Below, piece after piece: positions 1 through 8,998 of a DNA stretch of 64,000 nucleotides (position 1 is its first letter; each line of letters begins with the position of its first letter). The position numbers were made by a program, and so were the translations under genes. Origin of the DNA: Bacteroidales bacterium (lineage in GTDB: Bacteria > Bacteroidota > Bacteroidia > Bacteroidales > P3). Below the pieces are notes generated by a model. It saw only the letters and a list, made by a program, of their open reading frames with translations, was not told where the DNA came from and made no database searches. The stretch covers positions 1 through 64,000 of the forward strand of contig JAGCUU010000033.1 in the NCBI GenBank assembly GCA_017962665.1, given 5' to 3'.

Positions 1-1017
1 AACAATAACAATAATAACAACAATAATACCGGATGCATCTCTCCTGTTCTAGAGTGGCTGTCTGGCACAAGCACCACCTCGGCAAGTTTTGTTGCGAGGG
101 TGGGGGTCCATTCCAAAAAAGAGATAACCTCGTCGTCACTGACTGTCAACGGTATGTCGGTACGGGGGATGAAGACTGTAAAGAACGATGGCTATGATAT
201 GGTTATCAATGAAAATGTCAACCTTCGTGCAGGCGACAACGAGATTACGGTTACTGCCACCAACGCCTGTGGAACGACAAAGAAAACATTTCATGTAACA
301 TACAATAAGAATGATGTTGTTGTCGACAATATTGAGGGACGTGTGGCACTTGTCATAGGAAATGCCAAATATACAAATCATCCCCTCCTCAATCCAGCCA
401 ACGATGCGGCCGATGTGGCATCCAGTTTGCGTAACCTTGGATTTGACGTACGTGTTATCACCAATGGCACCAAACGGGAAATGGAACAGGCTATTAGCGA
501 CCTCTCCCTGCGAGCCAAGTCCAACGGTGTGGCACTCTTCTATTATGCTGGTCACGGACTTCAAGTAAACGGGCATAACTATCTGGTTCCGGTCAATGCC
601 ACCCTTCGCACAGAGGGAGATGTCGAATATGAGTGTACGGATGTGAATAGGGTGCTCGCAAATATGGAGTCTTCGGGCTGTTCTATGAATATCCTTGTTA
701 TCGATGCCTGTCGTGACAATCCGTTCGAGAGCACTTGGCACCGTTCTGTCGCCACACGAGGATTGACAGGTATTAATGCTCCCAAGGGAACGTTTATAGC
801 CTATGCCACCGCACCGGGAAATGTTGCCAACGATGGCACCGGACGCAACAGTCCCTATACCACCGCATTCCTTAACACTTTGAAGGTCCCCGGCCTTGGA
901 ATTTTCGACTTCTTCCAACAGGTCCAGGCCTCGGTGATGAAGGCTACACGCGATTCGCAGGTGCCATGGGTTTCGAGTTCCTTCCTCGGCAATTTCTATT
1001 TTAATCCTAACAAATAA
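1..1017 (+). CDS. Caspase-family (peptidase C14) protein, 5' end cut by the window
   Basis: The reading frame is open from base 1, so the gene starts outside the window; the GTG at 100 is not a convincing start. The first nine visible codons are all Asn (AAC/AAT), a low-complexity linker, followed by a small Ig-like beta segment. A caspase-like domain follows: the beta strand GRVALVIGNAKY near 340, the catalytic His in YYAGHG (codon 553-555) and the catalytic Cys in IDACRDNPF (codon 709-711). Both dyad residues are present, so an active metacaspase-type cysteine peptidase is expected. The papain-like gene begins only 6 bases downstream, suggesting an operon of two cysteine proteases. Substrate and upstream domains cannot be seen. 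Confidence 0.85.
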   Translation, partial: NNNNNNNNNTGCISPVLEWLSGTSTTSASFVARVGVHSKKEITSSSLTVNGMSVRGMKTVKNDGYDMVINENVNLRAGDNEITVTATNACGTTKKTFHVTYNKNDVVVDNIEGRVALVIGNAKYTNHPLLNPANDAADVASSLRNLGFDVRVITNGTKREMEQAISDLSLRAKSNGVALFYYAGHGLQVNGHNYLVPVNATLRTEGDVEYECTDVNRVLANMESSGCSMNILVIDACRDNPFESTWHRSVATRGLTGINAPKGTFIAYATAPGNVANDGTGRNSPYTTAFLNTLKVPGLGIFDFFQQVQASVMKATRDSQVPWVSSSFLGNFYFNPNK

Positions 1018-1023
1018 TCAGCC

Positions 1024-2400
1024 ATGAAAAAACTGTTGTTCCTTTTTCTCCTCATACCTTTTTTATCTCCAGCGCAAGAGGAGGAATTTGCCATAGGCTC
1101 CATTAACGACGAGGCTGCTTATGCCCAGTTGCCGCAAAAGGCGACGCAGCTGACCCGCAACTATACCTTTCTGCCGCCACGTGCATCGCTGAAAAGTTAT
1201 TGTCCCACACCAAGTAGCCAGGGCAGTTATGGCACCTGCGTGGGATGGTCTACAGCCTATGCCGCCCGTACCATTTTGGAGGCCAAGAATAACGGCATCA
1301 CCAATGCGTCGCAAAACGCCAGAGAGGCTTTCTCTCCTGCATACGTCTATACCCATATCAAGTCGCAGGGCGACGTTAACTGTCAATACGGCAGCTGTAT
1401 CATTGACGCAATGCGGCTGCTCAAAGCCAGTGGCGTATCAAAAAAGACAACATTTTTCGCCAATTGTGCCTCTTCGGTTCCTTCTTATGCCGAGACGGAG
1501 GCTTCATCATATAAAATTGACGACTTTTTCACGCTGTTTTCTACGTCGGCAAGTGCTGAAAAGAAAATATCTTCAACAAAAATGGCTCTTTATCAGGGCC
1601 GTCCGGTCGTTATTTCCATGGCATGCTATAAATCGTTCAGCTATGCTGGCCGTTGTTGGAACGGAGTGGCGGACAAATTGCGCGGATATCATGCCATGTG
1701 TGTGATTGGCTATGATGATACAGTCGCAGGTGGCTCGTTCCAGATAATGAACAGCTGGGGTACCACGTGGGGTGAGGGCGGTTTTGTCTGGGTGCCATAT
1801 AGCCATTATGCCAATTATGTGAATTACGCCTATGAGATGTATGTCAGTAAAAAGAGCAACATAAACACAGTGTCGCTCTCCGGTTCCATGGAGATTCGCC
1901 TTTCATCAGGGGAAACGATGCCTGTCACCCTTTCATACGATGGCAACAACCGAGTCTACAAGGTCTCTCATAGTTATACATCAGGAACGCGTTACCGTAT
2001 ATATCTTAACAACAACGAACCCGCCTATGTATATGTCTTGGGGGCTGATAAGTCAGGCAGCCTTGATAAACTTTTCCCGCAAGCGTCAAATATTAGTCCT
2101 GCACTTGTATATTCCAAAAACAATATAGCCATACCTGACGAAAAATGGTATATTGAAATGGACAACACTGTAGGAACGGACTATCTTTGTCTCCTCTATT
2201 GTCGAGGCGAGATAGATATTAATACTCTCTGCGCACGTATGTCGTCGCTGTCAGGATCACTTCCGCAACGTCTTTATGCCGCCTTGGGCAACACTTATGT
2301 CGATAATTCTGAAATTTCCTTTTCCAACAACAGTGTTGCGTTTTCGACAAAATCCACAAAGTCCGTACTCCCCGTAATTGTTGAAATCCCCCATCATTAA
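1024..2400 (+). CDS. Exported papain-like (C1) cysteine protease
   Basis: The 458-residue protein starts with a signal peptide ending near PAQ (residues 1-18). The papain catalytic set is complete: Gln66 and Cys72 in QGSYGTCVGWS, His223 in GYHAMCVIGYDD and Asn243 in MNSWGTTWGEGG. About 200 residues of beta-rich sequence follow the catalytic domain; I do not recognise them and see no T9SS sorting domain. C1 proteases with this layout are common exported enzymes in Bacteroidota. The 6-base gap from the caspase gene implies co-transcription. The physiological substrate is unknown. Confidence 0.88.
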   Translation: MKKLLFLFLLIPFLSPAQEEEFAIGSINDEAAYAQLPQKATQLTRNYTFLPPRASLKSYCPTPSSQGSYGTCVGWSTAYAARTILEAKNNGITNASQNAREAFSPAYVYTHIKSQGDVNCQYGSCIIDAMRLLKASGVSKKTTFFANCASSVPSYAETEASSYKIDDFFTLFSTSASAEKKISSTKMALYQGRPVVISMACYKSFSYAGRCWNGVADKLRGYHAMCVIGYDDTVAGGSFQIMNSWGTTWGEGGFVWVPYSHYANYVNYAYEMYVSKKSNINTVSLSGSMEIRLSSGETMPVTLSYDGNNRVYKVSHSYTSGTRYRIYLNNNEPAYVYVLGADKSGSLDKLFPQASNISPALVYSKNNIAIPDEKWYIEMDNTVGTDYLCLLYCRGEIDINTLCARMSSLSGSLPQRLYAALGNTYVDNSEISFSNNSVAFSTKSTKSVLPVIVEIPHH

Positions 2401-2403
2401 GTA

Positions 2404-2467
2404 AAGATGTAAGATGTTTGATGTTTTACGTTTCCAATCACTATTTACGAATCACTAACTAATCACC
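2404..2467 (+). repeat. Heptamer-mosaic intergenic repeat upstream of elbB
   Basis: The sequence divides into 7-base units: AAGATGT, AAGATGT, TTGATGT, TTTACGT, TTCCAAT, CACTATT, TACGAAT, CACTAAC and so on, ending just before the elbB start. The same units, notably TTCCAAT-CACTATT, recur at 38408-38489 on the other strand, and related period-7 tracts lie near 44 kb, 46.2 kb, 51 kb and 57.9 kb. Confidence 0.7.
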
Positions 2468-2473
2468 AATATT

Positions 2474-3130
2474 ATGAAAAAAATAGCTGTAATACTATCA
2501 GGCTGTGGTAATCGCGATGGTAGCGAGCTGCAGGAAACGCTGGGACTTCTCTTGGCTATTGACCGTCATGAGATGGCCTATCAGTGTTTTGCTCCCAATG
2601 GCAAGTTCCGTGTAGTAAGTTATATCGATGGAAGTGGAGAAACGGGTGAGCAGCGTGACATATATAATGAGTCGTCCCGTATTGCACGAGGTGACATTAA
2701 ACCAATAGAAGACTATAATCCTGCAGATTATGATGCCTTGGCTCTTCCAGGAGGGATGGGTGCGGCCCGCAATCTTTCAACCTATGCTTTTGATGGTGAA
2801 GGCATGCAAGTACGCAATGATGTAGAGAAGGCAATTCTCGACACCCATGCGGCAGGCAAGCCCATAGCAGCCATGTGTATTGCACCGATGGTTTTGGCAA
2901 AAGTGCTGGGACCATTTGGGGTAAGGTTGACACTAGGAGGGCTCAACGATGCCTCCAATGCTGCGTCTAATATGGGTGCTGCGGTTGAGATATGTGGTCC
3001 TACCGATATCTCTGTTGATGAGAAAAACCGAGTCGTCACAACACCGGCATATATGGCGTCTACCCATATCAGCCAGATCTTTGATGGGGCGGAAAACCTT
3101 GTTGCCCAACTGGTATCGTGGATCAGTTAG
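2474..3130 (+). CDS. elbB: Isoprenoid biosynthesis glyoxalase ElbB (DJ-1/PfpI-like)
   Basis: The 218-residue protein matches the ElbB/ES1 family over its full length: an N-terminal strand KIAVILSGCGNRDGSE, QCFAPN, ARIARGDIKPIEDYNPADYDALALPGG, AARNLSTYAFDGEG, and the nucleophile-elbow Cys in IAAMCIAPMVLAK. ElbB is a cytosolic class-I glutamine-amidotransferase-fold protein; the E. coli protein has glyoxalase activity and has been linked to isoprenoid formation. No signal peptide is present. A heptamer-mosaic repeat separates it from the protease genes, so it is probably transcribed on its own. Confidence 0.9.
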   Translation: MKKIAVILSGCGNRDGSELQETLGLLLAIDRHEMAYQCFAPNGKFRVVSYIDGSGETGEQRDIYNESSRIARGDIKPIEDYNPADYDALALPGGMGAARNLSTYAFDGEGMQVRNDVEKAILDTHAAGKPIAAMCIAPMVLAKVLGPFGVRLTLGGLNDASNAASNMGAAVEICGPTDISVDEKNRVVTTPAYMASTHISQIFDGAENLVAQLVSWIS

Positions 3131-3267
3131 TAATTGTCAAAGAATAAGGTGTAACAATAATTGTTATTGATTTATTGATAATAAACAATCAACAATCTTT
3201 ATACGTTAACATTTACTATATTCCCATAGAAAGAATGCCCTTGGTGGACTCTCCTGTTTTCACTTCA

Positions 3268-3864
3268 TTAAGGGTATTTCAAAATGTCAATGTACCATAT
3301 TGATTCAATACCCGTACCGGTATGTAGTAAGATACCATAAAGCATCAGTTGTTGTGCCACTATCGGGAGTAGTTTGAAACTTCTATGATAGACCCCATCA
3401 GAGTTAAAAGCCCATGAAATAAGAGAGTCAACATCCATGGATTTAATAAACGACAGAAACTCTTGTGGTTGAGTATCGCAAACGAATGCAACAGACCTAC
3501 CCAACACGCGGTCCCTCCCATATAGATATTCAAAGTCATCAGTGCATATATCTTCCAAGACCTTTTTATCTCTAATAGAGGAGGCAAGCAATTCTCGAAA
3601 ATCATCGTCCGAGATTTCATGTCGATTACTATAACTTGACAATAAAAATATTGTCGGTGAAAGTGTTAGCTTTGCATCAGACAAACTATCACAACGTGTA
3701 TATATTGGAATATAATACCCACGATTTGACAAAGACCAGGTTAGTTTGTCTGTCACTTTCTTCATCAAGACAGAATCTTCATAAATAGTACGACGAGGAC
3801 CTGTTTGAGAGTATGCGGCCTTCACCGCAAATATGCAAAAAAATATTATACAAATCTTTTTCAT
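3268..3864 (-). CDS. Candidate immunity protein 1 (exported, unknown family)
   Basis: The 198-residue protein has a signal peptide (KKICIIFFCIFAVKAAYSQ). I do not recognise the mature part. Its ATG overlaps the stop of Rhs tip 1 by four bases (ATGA), the tight coupling expected of a toxin/immunity pair. It is one of eleven genes in this locus that directly follow an Rhs tip and carry an export signal. The immunity role is inferred only from position and this pattern. Because tip 1 is interrupted, this could be an orphan protective gene. Confidence 0.6.
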   Translation of the reverse strand: MKKICIIFFCIFAVKAAYSQTGPRRTIYEDSVLMKKVTDKLTWSLSNRGYYIPIYTRCDSLSDAKLTLSPTIFLLSSYSNRHEISDDDFRELLASSIRDKKVLEDICTDDFEYLYGRDRVLGRSVAFVCDTQPQEFLSFIKSMDVDSLISWAFNSDGVYHRSFKLLPIVAQQLMLYGILLHTGTGIESIWYIDILKYP

Positions 3865-4880
3865 CTTTTTAATAATTGTTTAATTGGGAATCCATCATAG
3901 GTTTTTCTGGGGTTAGTTCCTCCTAGTGCAGCATAAACCCTATTAGCAGCCTGTACAGCCGAATACTCACCTCTTTCTATTTTTTTCTCTCTTATGACCT
4001 TATAGTAAATGTCTAATTGACCTCCGAAAGCTAAATCAATTGTCATTGTTTTCACGCCAGAATCCCACCTACTACAGAAGATGTCAATCAACCGGCATGT
4101 CGCTTCGCTTCTGTCATATATACCTTGGTCCATTTCATAGGCATGTCATGTTTCATGTGCTAAACCTACAACGGCAGGTCTTTCCCACCCTTCTATTTCT
4201 GTTCGATTTGGATTATACTTAATTAATGTACCACTTCCAATACCATTTGAAATGTCCTTATTACCTTCTGTCCCTGGATCCGTTGAATTAAAATTATCTG
4301 ATAATTCTATTGTGTGTTTCTTTTTCGAACCTTCCAAATGTGTAACTTCCTTGTTCATTCCTTTTTCTTTGAGGGTGTTTAAATCTTTCTGAACTCTGGT
4401 AGCGAAATCGTCATTACCCGTATATTCTGAACCATCTTTATTGTACAGTTTTCCGTTCTTATACTGATATTCATTCCCGTCCGATCCTTTAATCCAGATT
4501 TCCCTTCCATCCGGATCTACCAATTTCACTGGATTCCAAGCGCAATACGCATACGGGCTAATGCTCGGGTACTTGTCCGACATCGGGTCGACACTTAGGA
4601 ACAGTCCCGACAAATCGTTGTCGTAATAGCGGGCACCGAAGTATGAATACCCCGTTTCCTCATCGCGTTGCTCACTGTATTTGGTTTTATTCAGCGGTGT
4701 TCGCCACCCATTACTGGAGCCTTTCCCCGTAGTGTGTTCTGCCGGTGGCCGGACGCACGCGAGCGACGCGACGTGTTGGAATAAGCGTGGCACCAAAGCG
4801 AGCTGCCCCGTAAAAGGGGAACAGAAATTATAAGCGTGTTCTCGCTGTGTCGTCCCGTATGGCAAGCCGCTTGACTCCAT
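3861..4880 (-). pseudogene. Rhs tip 1: M91/zincin-like toxin module broken by a TGA inside its HExxH
   Basis: The frame is continuous from the ATG at 4880 to 3861 except for one TGA at 4146-4148. Upstream is the Rhs core (RDEETGYSYFGARYY to VDPDG, about 4505-4669). Downstream of the stop the frame resumes with HAYEMDQG and RGEYSAVQAANRVY. Reading through, the motif is HET-stop-H, followed by a Glu and a second conserved block, as in NleD-like M91 zinc peptidases. A single TGG or CGA to TGA change explains the break. The 5' edge of its core also lacks the usual FTGKE stretch. The sequence before the core has no signal peptide. Cognate gene: candidate immunity 1. Confidence 0.75.
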
Positions 4881-4942
4881 ATTTTAATAACGTTATAATT
4901 TGCAGATTAGTGTATTCTCAGGGAAAGTCCACTGTAAGAAAG

Positions 4943-5085
4943 CGATTTCCTTTCTGTTGTTATGGACTTGCAATCCGCCATAATCTGGCTCTCTCTTCTG
5001 TTTGTCATTTTTCTCTTATTATATAACGGATTACAAGTCCTTATAGTATTATGCGGCGGAGAGAAGATTCTCCGCAACGGGAAAG
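4943..5085. repeat. Dispersed ~135-bp repeat, copy A, ending in a GC-rich hairpin
   Basis: This stretch between candidate immunity 2 and tip 1 resembles 8334-8466 (roughly three quarters identical by eye). Both begin TTTCCTTTCT, share TTTGTCATTTT, and end in a hairpin followed by GCAACG. Here the hairpin has GCGGAGA (5056-5062) pairing with TCTCCGC (5069-5075). A hairpin of the same type closes the locus at 32576-32594. No gene is seen in 4881-5157. Confidence 0.6.
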
Positions 5086-5157
5086 AATATTTTTTTGTCG
5101 GGATTTCTTTAATGCAATATTCTAAGGTTCAATGAAATGCTGTTTGTATTATTCTCC

Positions 5158-5835
5158 CTATATATCAACACAGACCATTACTGTAACCACATCCCAAATG
5201 GCACAATTTTTTTTCCAAAGAAGAATATCAAAACGTAAACAATCGATATCTTTATTATCAAGAGGCCTTTGACTTTCGATGATATAATATGTATTATTCA
5301 GTTTTATATGTGAAAGTGTAACCGATATTTTGTTAATGGCGAAATGATTATTTGTTCTATAATTAGTCGTGGTAAGGTTATGAAGGTCAATGATTGTTGT
5401 ATTGTATGCTATCTTCTCTTCATATTTGTCGGTTACCGAGTTAGCTGCATTTACGTATATACGAGAATGCTTGGATAGAGTATTAAATGCAATCCGTATT
5501 ACTCCTCTCGAGTCTGATATTTTTTTAATTGTATCATTATCGTTGGAAATAAAAAATGCCGATGCTCCTTTAATAGCCAAATCTTCTTTATTTCTTATTG
5601 ATATTTCCACATCACTGTTGATGAATGAGGAATCATGTTGTAGTGAATATGAACAATAGTAGTAGCAGCTATTTTCAATATTTTGCGTATTATAAAGGTA
5701 ATACACGTATAAACCCGCATCGTTGTTGTCTTGAGAACTAACCGTTTTCGAATACATTAACAACAACAGGCATGCTAATGTCCTAACGGTTTTCCTATAT
5801 GGATTAATACAAATTATATGTTGGATATTTTTCAT
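5158..5835 (-). CDS. Candidate immunity protein 2 (exported, unknown family)
   Basis: The 225-residue protein has a long N-region and a hydrophobic segment ending near SKTVSSQ, a plausible type I signal peptide. The mature part is beta-rich and contains the cluster CYYYCSYS; I do not recognise it. It starts 82 bases after the stop of tip 2 on the same strand. An immunity role against tip 2 is inferred from position and export signal only. Confidence 0.6.
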   Translation of the reverse strand: MKNIQHIICINPYRKTVRTLACLLLLMYSKTVSSQDNNDAGLYVYYLYNTQNIENSCYYYCSYSLQHDSSFINSDVEISIRNKEDLAIKGASAFFISNDNDTIKKISDSRGVIRIAFNTLSKHSRIYVNAANSVTDKYEEKIAYNTTIIDLHNLTTTNYRTNNHFAINKISVTLSHIKLNNTYYIIESQRPLDNKDIDCLRFDILLWKKNCAIWDVVTVMVCVDI

Positions 5836-5917
5836 TGAAACTTATTATTATCGTTTTTATCAGCTTTTCAAGCATACATAGAGATTGTTTGAGCTTCTAT
5901 ATTCCCATTATTAAACT

Positions 5918-6967
5918 CTAAAATAATTGTACGCCTTTATAGTAAAAGCCATCTTTAGGATTTTCACTTGAACGCTCGGGTAATATTCCCGGAGTTTGAC
6001 GTTGATAAAGAAATCCTTCCCTTGCAATTGCACTGTAATGGGCATTTTCGTAATCCATATTATAGTGTGTTCTATAATAATTCTCAGATAATTCATGAAA
6101 TAAAATAGATTTTCTTATACTTGTAACGAAGCCTTTTTTATTGGTTTCTTTCCAATCGCCAGACTTTGCTAAAATAACATGCCCATCATAGCCTTCTTTT
6201 GGAGTATGGGTATACATTCCTCTAGAATCTTTGCCATATAACGAAGCATTGACAATGCCATCCATTGTCAGTTCATCACTTGCCATATTATGAATTAATC
6301 CATCTTTATATGTAGAACTGGCATCATCACTTGATTCATATAAGAATTTCTTGTCCGATGTTACTAAATCGTTTATCAAAGCAAGGCCTTTATCATTTTT
6401 TAACATACCTTTCGTAACTTCTTCCGACAACGACACATTACCATTCTTGTCAAACCGAATATACTTTTTGTATTTGTCTTTGACAAGTGAAATAATATCA
6501 AGTTTAGAAGCATAATAATTTTCATCATCTTCATTGGGAATAAAAAGTTCTCTCCCATCCGGGTCTACCAACTTCACAGGATTCCACGCGCAGTAGGCAT
6601 ACGGGCTAGTGTTCGGATACTTGTCCGCCATCGGGTCGACGCTCAGGAACAATCCCGACAAATCGCTGTCATAATACCTTGCTCCGAAATAGGAAAAGCC
6701 CGTCTCCTCGTCGCGTTCTTTCCCCGTGAAGGGTGTAAGGGTTTGACAAAAAAAGCAATATTGACAATCAATGCTTTCTGCTAGCCAAGAAATGGAGGTT
6801 CCAGCACTGTAGAGGGTGCTGTTTGTGTGGCTTGATATGTGTCTGCCGACGTGCAATGGCTTTGGTTTTATCGGAATAACGTGAGGTGGACGGTTTTGTT
6901 GTCCATATTGGTTTTGTCTGTGTGGAATCGTCGCAAGGTTATTCTTTGTCAGTGTTGAGAATGGCAA
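5918..6967 (-). CDS. Rhs tip 2: orphan core plus zincin-like HELSEN toxin domain
   Basis: The longest frame opens at TTG 6967; no good start or signal peptide is visible, so the module looks like a silent donor rather than an expressed gene. The Rhs core runs about 6554-6731 (TGKERDEETGFSYF to LVDPDG, residues 81-138). The variable domain (139-349) contains FHELSENYYRT (from residue 290) followed by DYENAHYSAIAREG, giving an HE...H spacing that suggests a metal-dependent hydrolase. Tip 3 has a related but degraded block. The ~80 residues before the core resemble nothing else in the locus. Confidence 0.7.
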   Translation of the reverse strand: MPFSTLTKNNLATIPHRQNQYGQQNRPPHVIPIKPKPLHVGRHISSHTNSTLYSAGTSISWLAESIDCQYCFFCQTLTPFTGKERDEETGFSYFGARYYDSDLSGLFLSVDPMADKYPNTSPYAYCAWNPVKLVDPDGRELFIPNEDDENYYASKLDIISLVKDKYKKYIRFDKNGNVSLSEEVTKGMLKNDKGLALINDLVTSDKKFLYESSDDASSTYKDGLIHNMASDELTMDGIVNASLYGKDSRGMYTHTPKEGYDGHVILAKSGDWKETNKKGFVTSIRKSILFHELSENYYRTHYNMDYENAHYSAIAREGFLYQRQTPGILPERSSENPKDGFYYKGVQLF

Positions 6968-7045
6968 ATCCTAATATTGACTTACGACGGAATTGCATTC
7001 CGCTGCAACAGACGGAACATCCGACCCGACGGAAACCACAGAACA

Positions 7046-7492
7046 TCAGTGTCGGCTGCGAAATACAATTTCTTTTTCTCCAACGACAATCTTGCATATT
7101 TTGAATGATATATTTTTTGTGACTACATTAATGAAAAAAAACGTTGGAAGACATACATATTTTTCTGTTGTTATGGAGAAGTTCTCTGTTTTTTCTATTG
7201 TCTGTGTAGTATTGTCTAATTCTACAATTAACGTATCGCTATTTATGCAAGTTGTTTTTATTATACATTGATGGTAACTTTCAAATAGCGGTTTTACAAA
7301 AACGTTGACATCTGCATCATTGGATACAGTTCTAAAATGTATAGGGAATTCTATGTTTTTTGTATTTCTTTTGAAAAAAGTTTTATCTACAACCTGAGTG
7401 GATGCTACCGTATTAAAGGATAGCATCAATATGAGAATCAAAGATCTTATTTTTAGTCGACTAATAATTATGGTCATTTCCATCTCTTTCAT
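7046..7492 (-). CDS. Candidate immunity protein 3 (exported, unknown family)
   Basis: About 148 residues if started at the ATG at 7492; ATGs at 7483 and 7477 also give a good signal peptide (RLKIRSLILILMLSF, ending near VASTQ). The start overlaps the 3' end of tip 3, suggesting translational coupling. The mature domain is small and beta-rich, with no family recognised. The immunity role is inferred from position and export signal. Confidence 0.58.
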   Translation of the reverse strand: MKEMEMTIIISRLKIRSLILILMLSFNTVASTQVVDKTFFKRNTKNIEFPIHFRTVSNDADVNVFVKPLFESYHQCIIKTTCINSDTLIVELDNTTQTIEKTENFSITTEKYVCLPTFFFINVVTKNISFKICKIVVGEKEIVFRSRH

Positions 7493-8315
7493 CTTTTCCG
7501 AGAATACGAAGTGCAACATTTTGATTCCGGACCTTATCTATGCCTGGACTTTCTTTACTGATTTTACCCGTTACAATAGTATTATAAAACTCATCTAATA
7601 ATTCGTGAATAAAAGCCGTACTCACGGGAGTTTGTACTTTTTTTAAATTCCCATAAGAATCTGTTCCAGAAGAGAAAAAATCTGTATTATTATCTCCACG
7701 GTCATTAATAAAAATAATATGGCCTAGTCCTGGTAATTCATCGGTTGAAGTTGCTCCAGACCCTTTCACCAATACTATTTCAGGTTCACACTCATAAAGA
7801 TCGTCTCTTCCATATAATTTAAATTTGTTATTGTTTTCTTGTACAATTATTGTTGTTTTTTTAGAAATCTTTATACACTTCTTTATTCCATTTAATAGTT
7901 TTATTTGGTCTTCTGTTGCAATATTGTTATAATAGTTTTTAAATTCTGACTTGTTTATCTTTAAAACACCATTTTTATTAAAATAAAAAAGATCAGATGA
8001 GCCAAACAGTTGATTCATATACTTGTTAATATAAGCCTCTGTTTTCTTATTATATGCTACTATTTTCTCACCATCCGGATCCACCAGCTTCACCGGATTC
8101 CACGCGCAATATGCATAGGGAGAAATGCTCGGGTACTTGTCCGACATCGGGTCGACGGACAAGAACAGACCGCTGAGGTCGCTGTCGTAATACCTTGCTC
8201 CGAAATAGGAAAAGCCCGTCTCTGAGTCCCGTTCTTTCCCCGTGAAAGATAACTCGGAAAAGTGCCCGAAAAACGTGCAATTTCGAGGGTCGGTTTTATG
8301 TGCTGGTTGGTTCAA
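7461..8315 (-). CDS. Rhs tip 3: orphan core plus HELLDEF zincin-related domain
   Basis: The frame opens at TTG 8315, four codons after an in-frame TAA; no ATG precedes the core, so it is probably not translated in place. The leader NQPAHKTDPRNCTFFGHF is shared with tips 5, 7 and 10. The core is at 8070-8247 (to VDPDG, residues 25-82). The variable domain ends with FIHELLDEFYNT (236-246) and DKVRNQNVALRILG. This parallels tip 2's HELSEN and AHYSAI blocks but lacks the downstream His, so it may be a divergent or inactive relative. Candidate immunity 3 overlaps its 3' end. Confidence 0.68.
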   Translation of the reverse strand: MNQPAHKTDPRNCTFFGHFSELSFTGKERDSETGFSYFGARYYDSDLSGLFLSVDPMSDKYPSISPYAYCAWNPVKLVDPDGEKIVAYNKKTEAYINKYMNQLFGSSDLFYFNKNGVLKINKSEFKNYYNNIATEDQIKLLNGIKKCIKISKKTTIIVQENNNKFKLYGRDDLYECEPEIVLVKGSGATSTDELPGLGHIIFINDRGDNNTDFFSSGTDSYGNLKKVQTPVSTAFIHELLDEFYNTIVTGKISKESPGIDKVRNQNVALRILGKDERDGNDHNY

Positions 8316-8333
8316 ATAATTATTGGTTTATAA

Positions 8334-8466
8334 TGTCTGTTTCCTTTCTATTGTTTCGGATTTGCAATCTGCCATACCCTGGCCAGCTCTTCCGTTTGTC
8401 ATTTTCTCTTATAACAGATATCAAATCCTTATGTTTTTTTGCGGCGGAGCGAAAAGCCGTCGCAAC
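8334..8466. repeat. Dispersed ~135-bp repeat, copy B, ending in a GC-rich hairpin
   Basis: Second copy of the element at 4943-5085, again between an immunity candidate and the next tip. The terminal hairpin is GCGGCGG (8441-8447) against GCCGTCGC (8456-8463), followed by AACG. 8467-8547 holds nothing else that I recognise. Confidence 0.58.
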
Positions 8467-8547
8467 GTATCTAAAGCAGCAATGCCAATGTAACACCCGA
8501 AATCATAGGACGGACGCAGAATAATAACGGATTTCCCAAATGTATCT

Positions 8548-8994
8548 CTATGGCATTTCATTCAATTTGTTTTCCCTTTTTAAATAATCATACAAAAACG
8601 CATCGAATCTTCTATCTTCATTATCTCCAAAATAAAATATTTTAAAACAAGCACAATTTAAATCAATAGAGGGTACGCCGTCCTTCCATACTAAAATTGT
8701 GGGGGATTTAAGGCCAATAGAACTATTATATATTAAGTCGCACATTCCTCTATATAAGGTAGTGTCGCCAATTTTGACAGAGAAACCAGAACACGATATG
8801 CTTCGGGAAACCACTGCTTCCATAGAATCAGGAACAATAAATACAGTATGATTGTCCCAATCATACGTTTTAATATCATACCCAAATATCCAAGGATGCT
8901 CAATGCCATTACTGTCCAACAAACATATCTGTAATTCAACAGGAGGACTTGTGATGAACATAAAAAACAGGATGTTGACAAAACAATTGTTCAT
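8548..8994 (-). CDS. Candidate immunity protein 4 (exported, unknown family)
   Basis: The 148-residue protein has a short signal-like N terminus (NNCFVNILFFMFITSPPVELQ). The mature part is compact, with several Cys residues (CSGFS, CACFK); no family is recognised. It starts 4 bases after tip 4 ends, so the two are almost certainly one transcription unit. Immunity to the cysteine-hydrolase-like tip 4 is inferred from position. Confidence 0.6.
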   Translation of the reverse strand: MNNCFVNILFFMFITSPPVELQICLLDSNGIEHPWIFGYDIKTYDWDNHTVFIVPDSMEAVVSRSISCSGFSVKIGDTTLYRGMCDLIYNSSIGLKSPTILVWKDGVPSIDLNCACFKIFYFGDNEDRRFDAFLYDYLKRENKLNEMP

Positions 8995-8998
8995 ATTG

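Noticed and set aside
136-918. Long minus-strand frame opposite the caspase gene
   Set aside because: It mirrors a gene with clear catalytic motifs on the plus strand and its translation resembles no protein.
4143-4151. TGA in tip 1 as a recoded codon (selenocysteine or tryptophan)
   Set aside because: TGA is used as an ordinary stop by neighbouring genes (for example sstT and the 55-codon gene), and there is no downstream hairpin resembling a bacterial SECIS element that I can see; a mutation is simpler.
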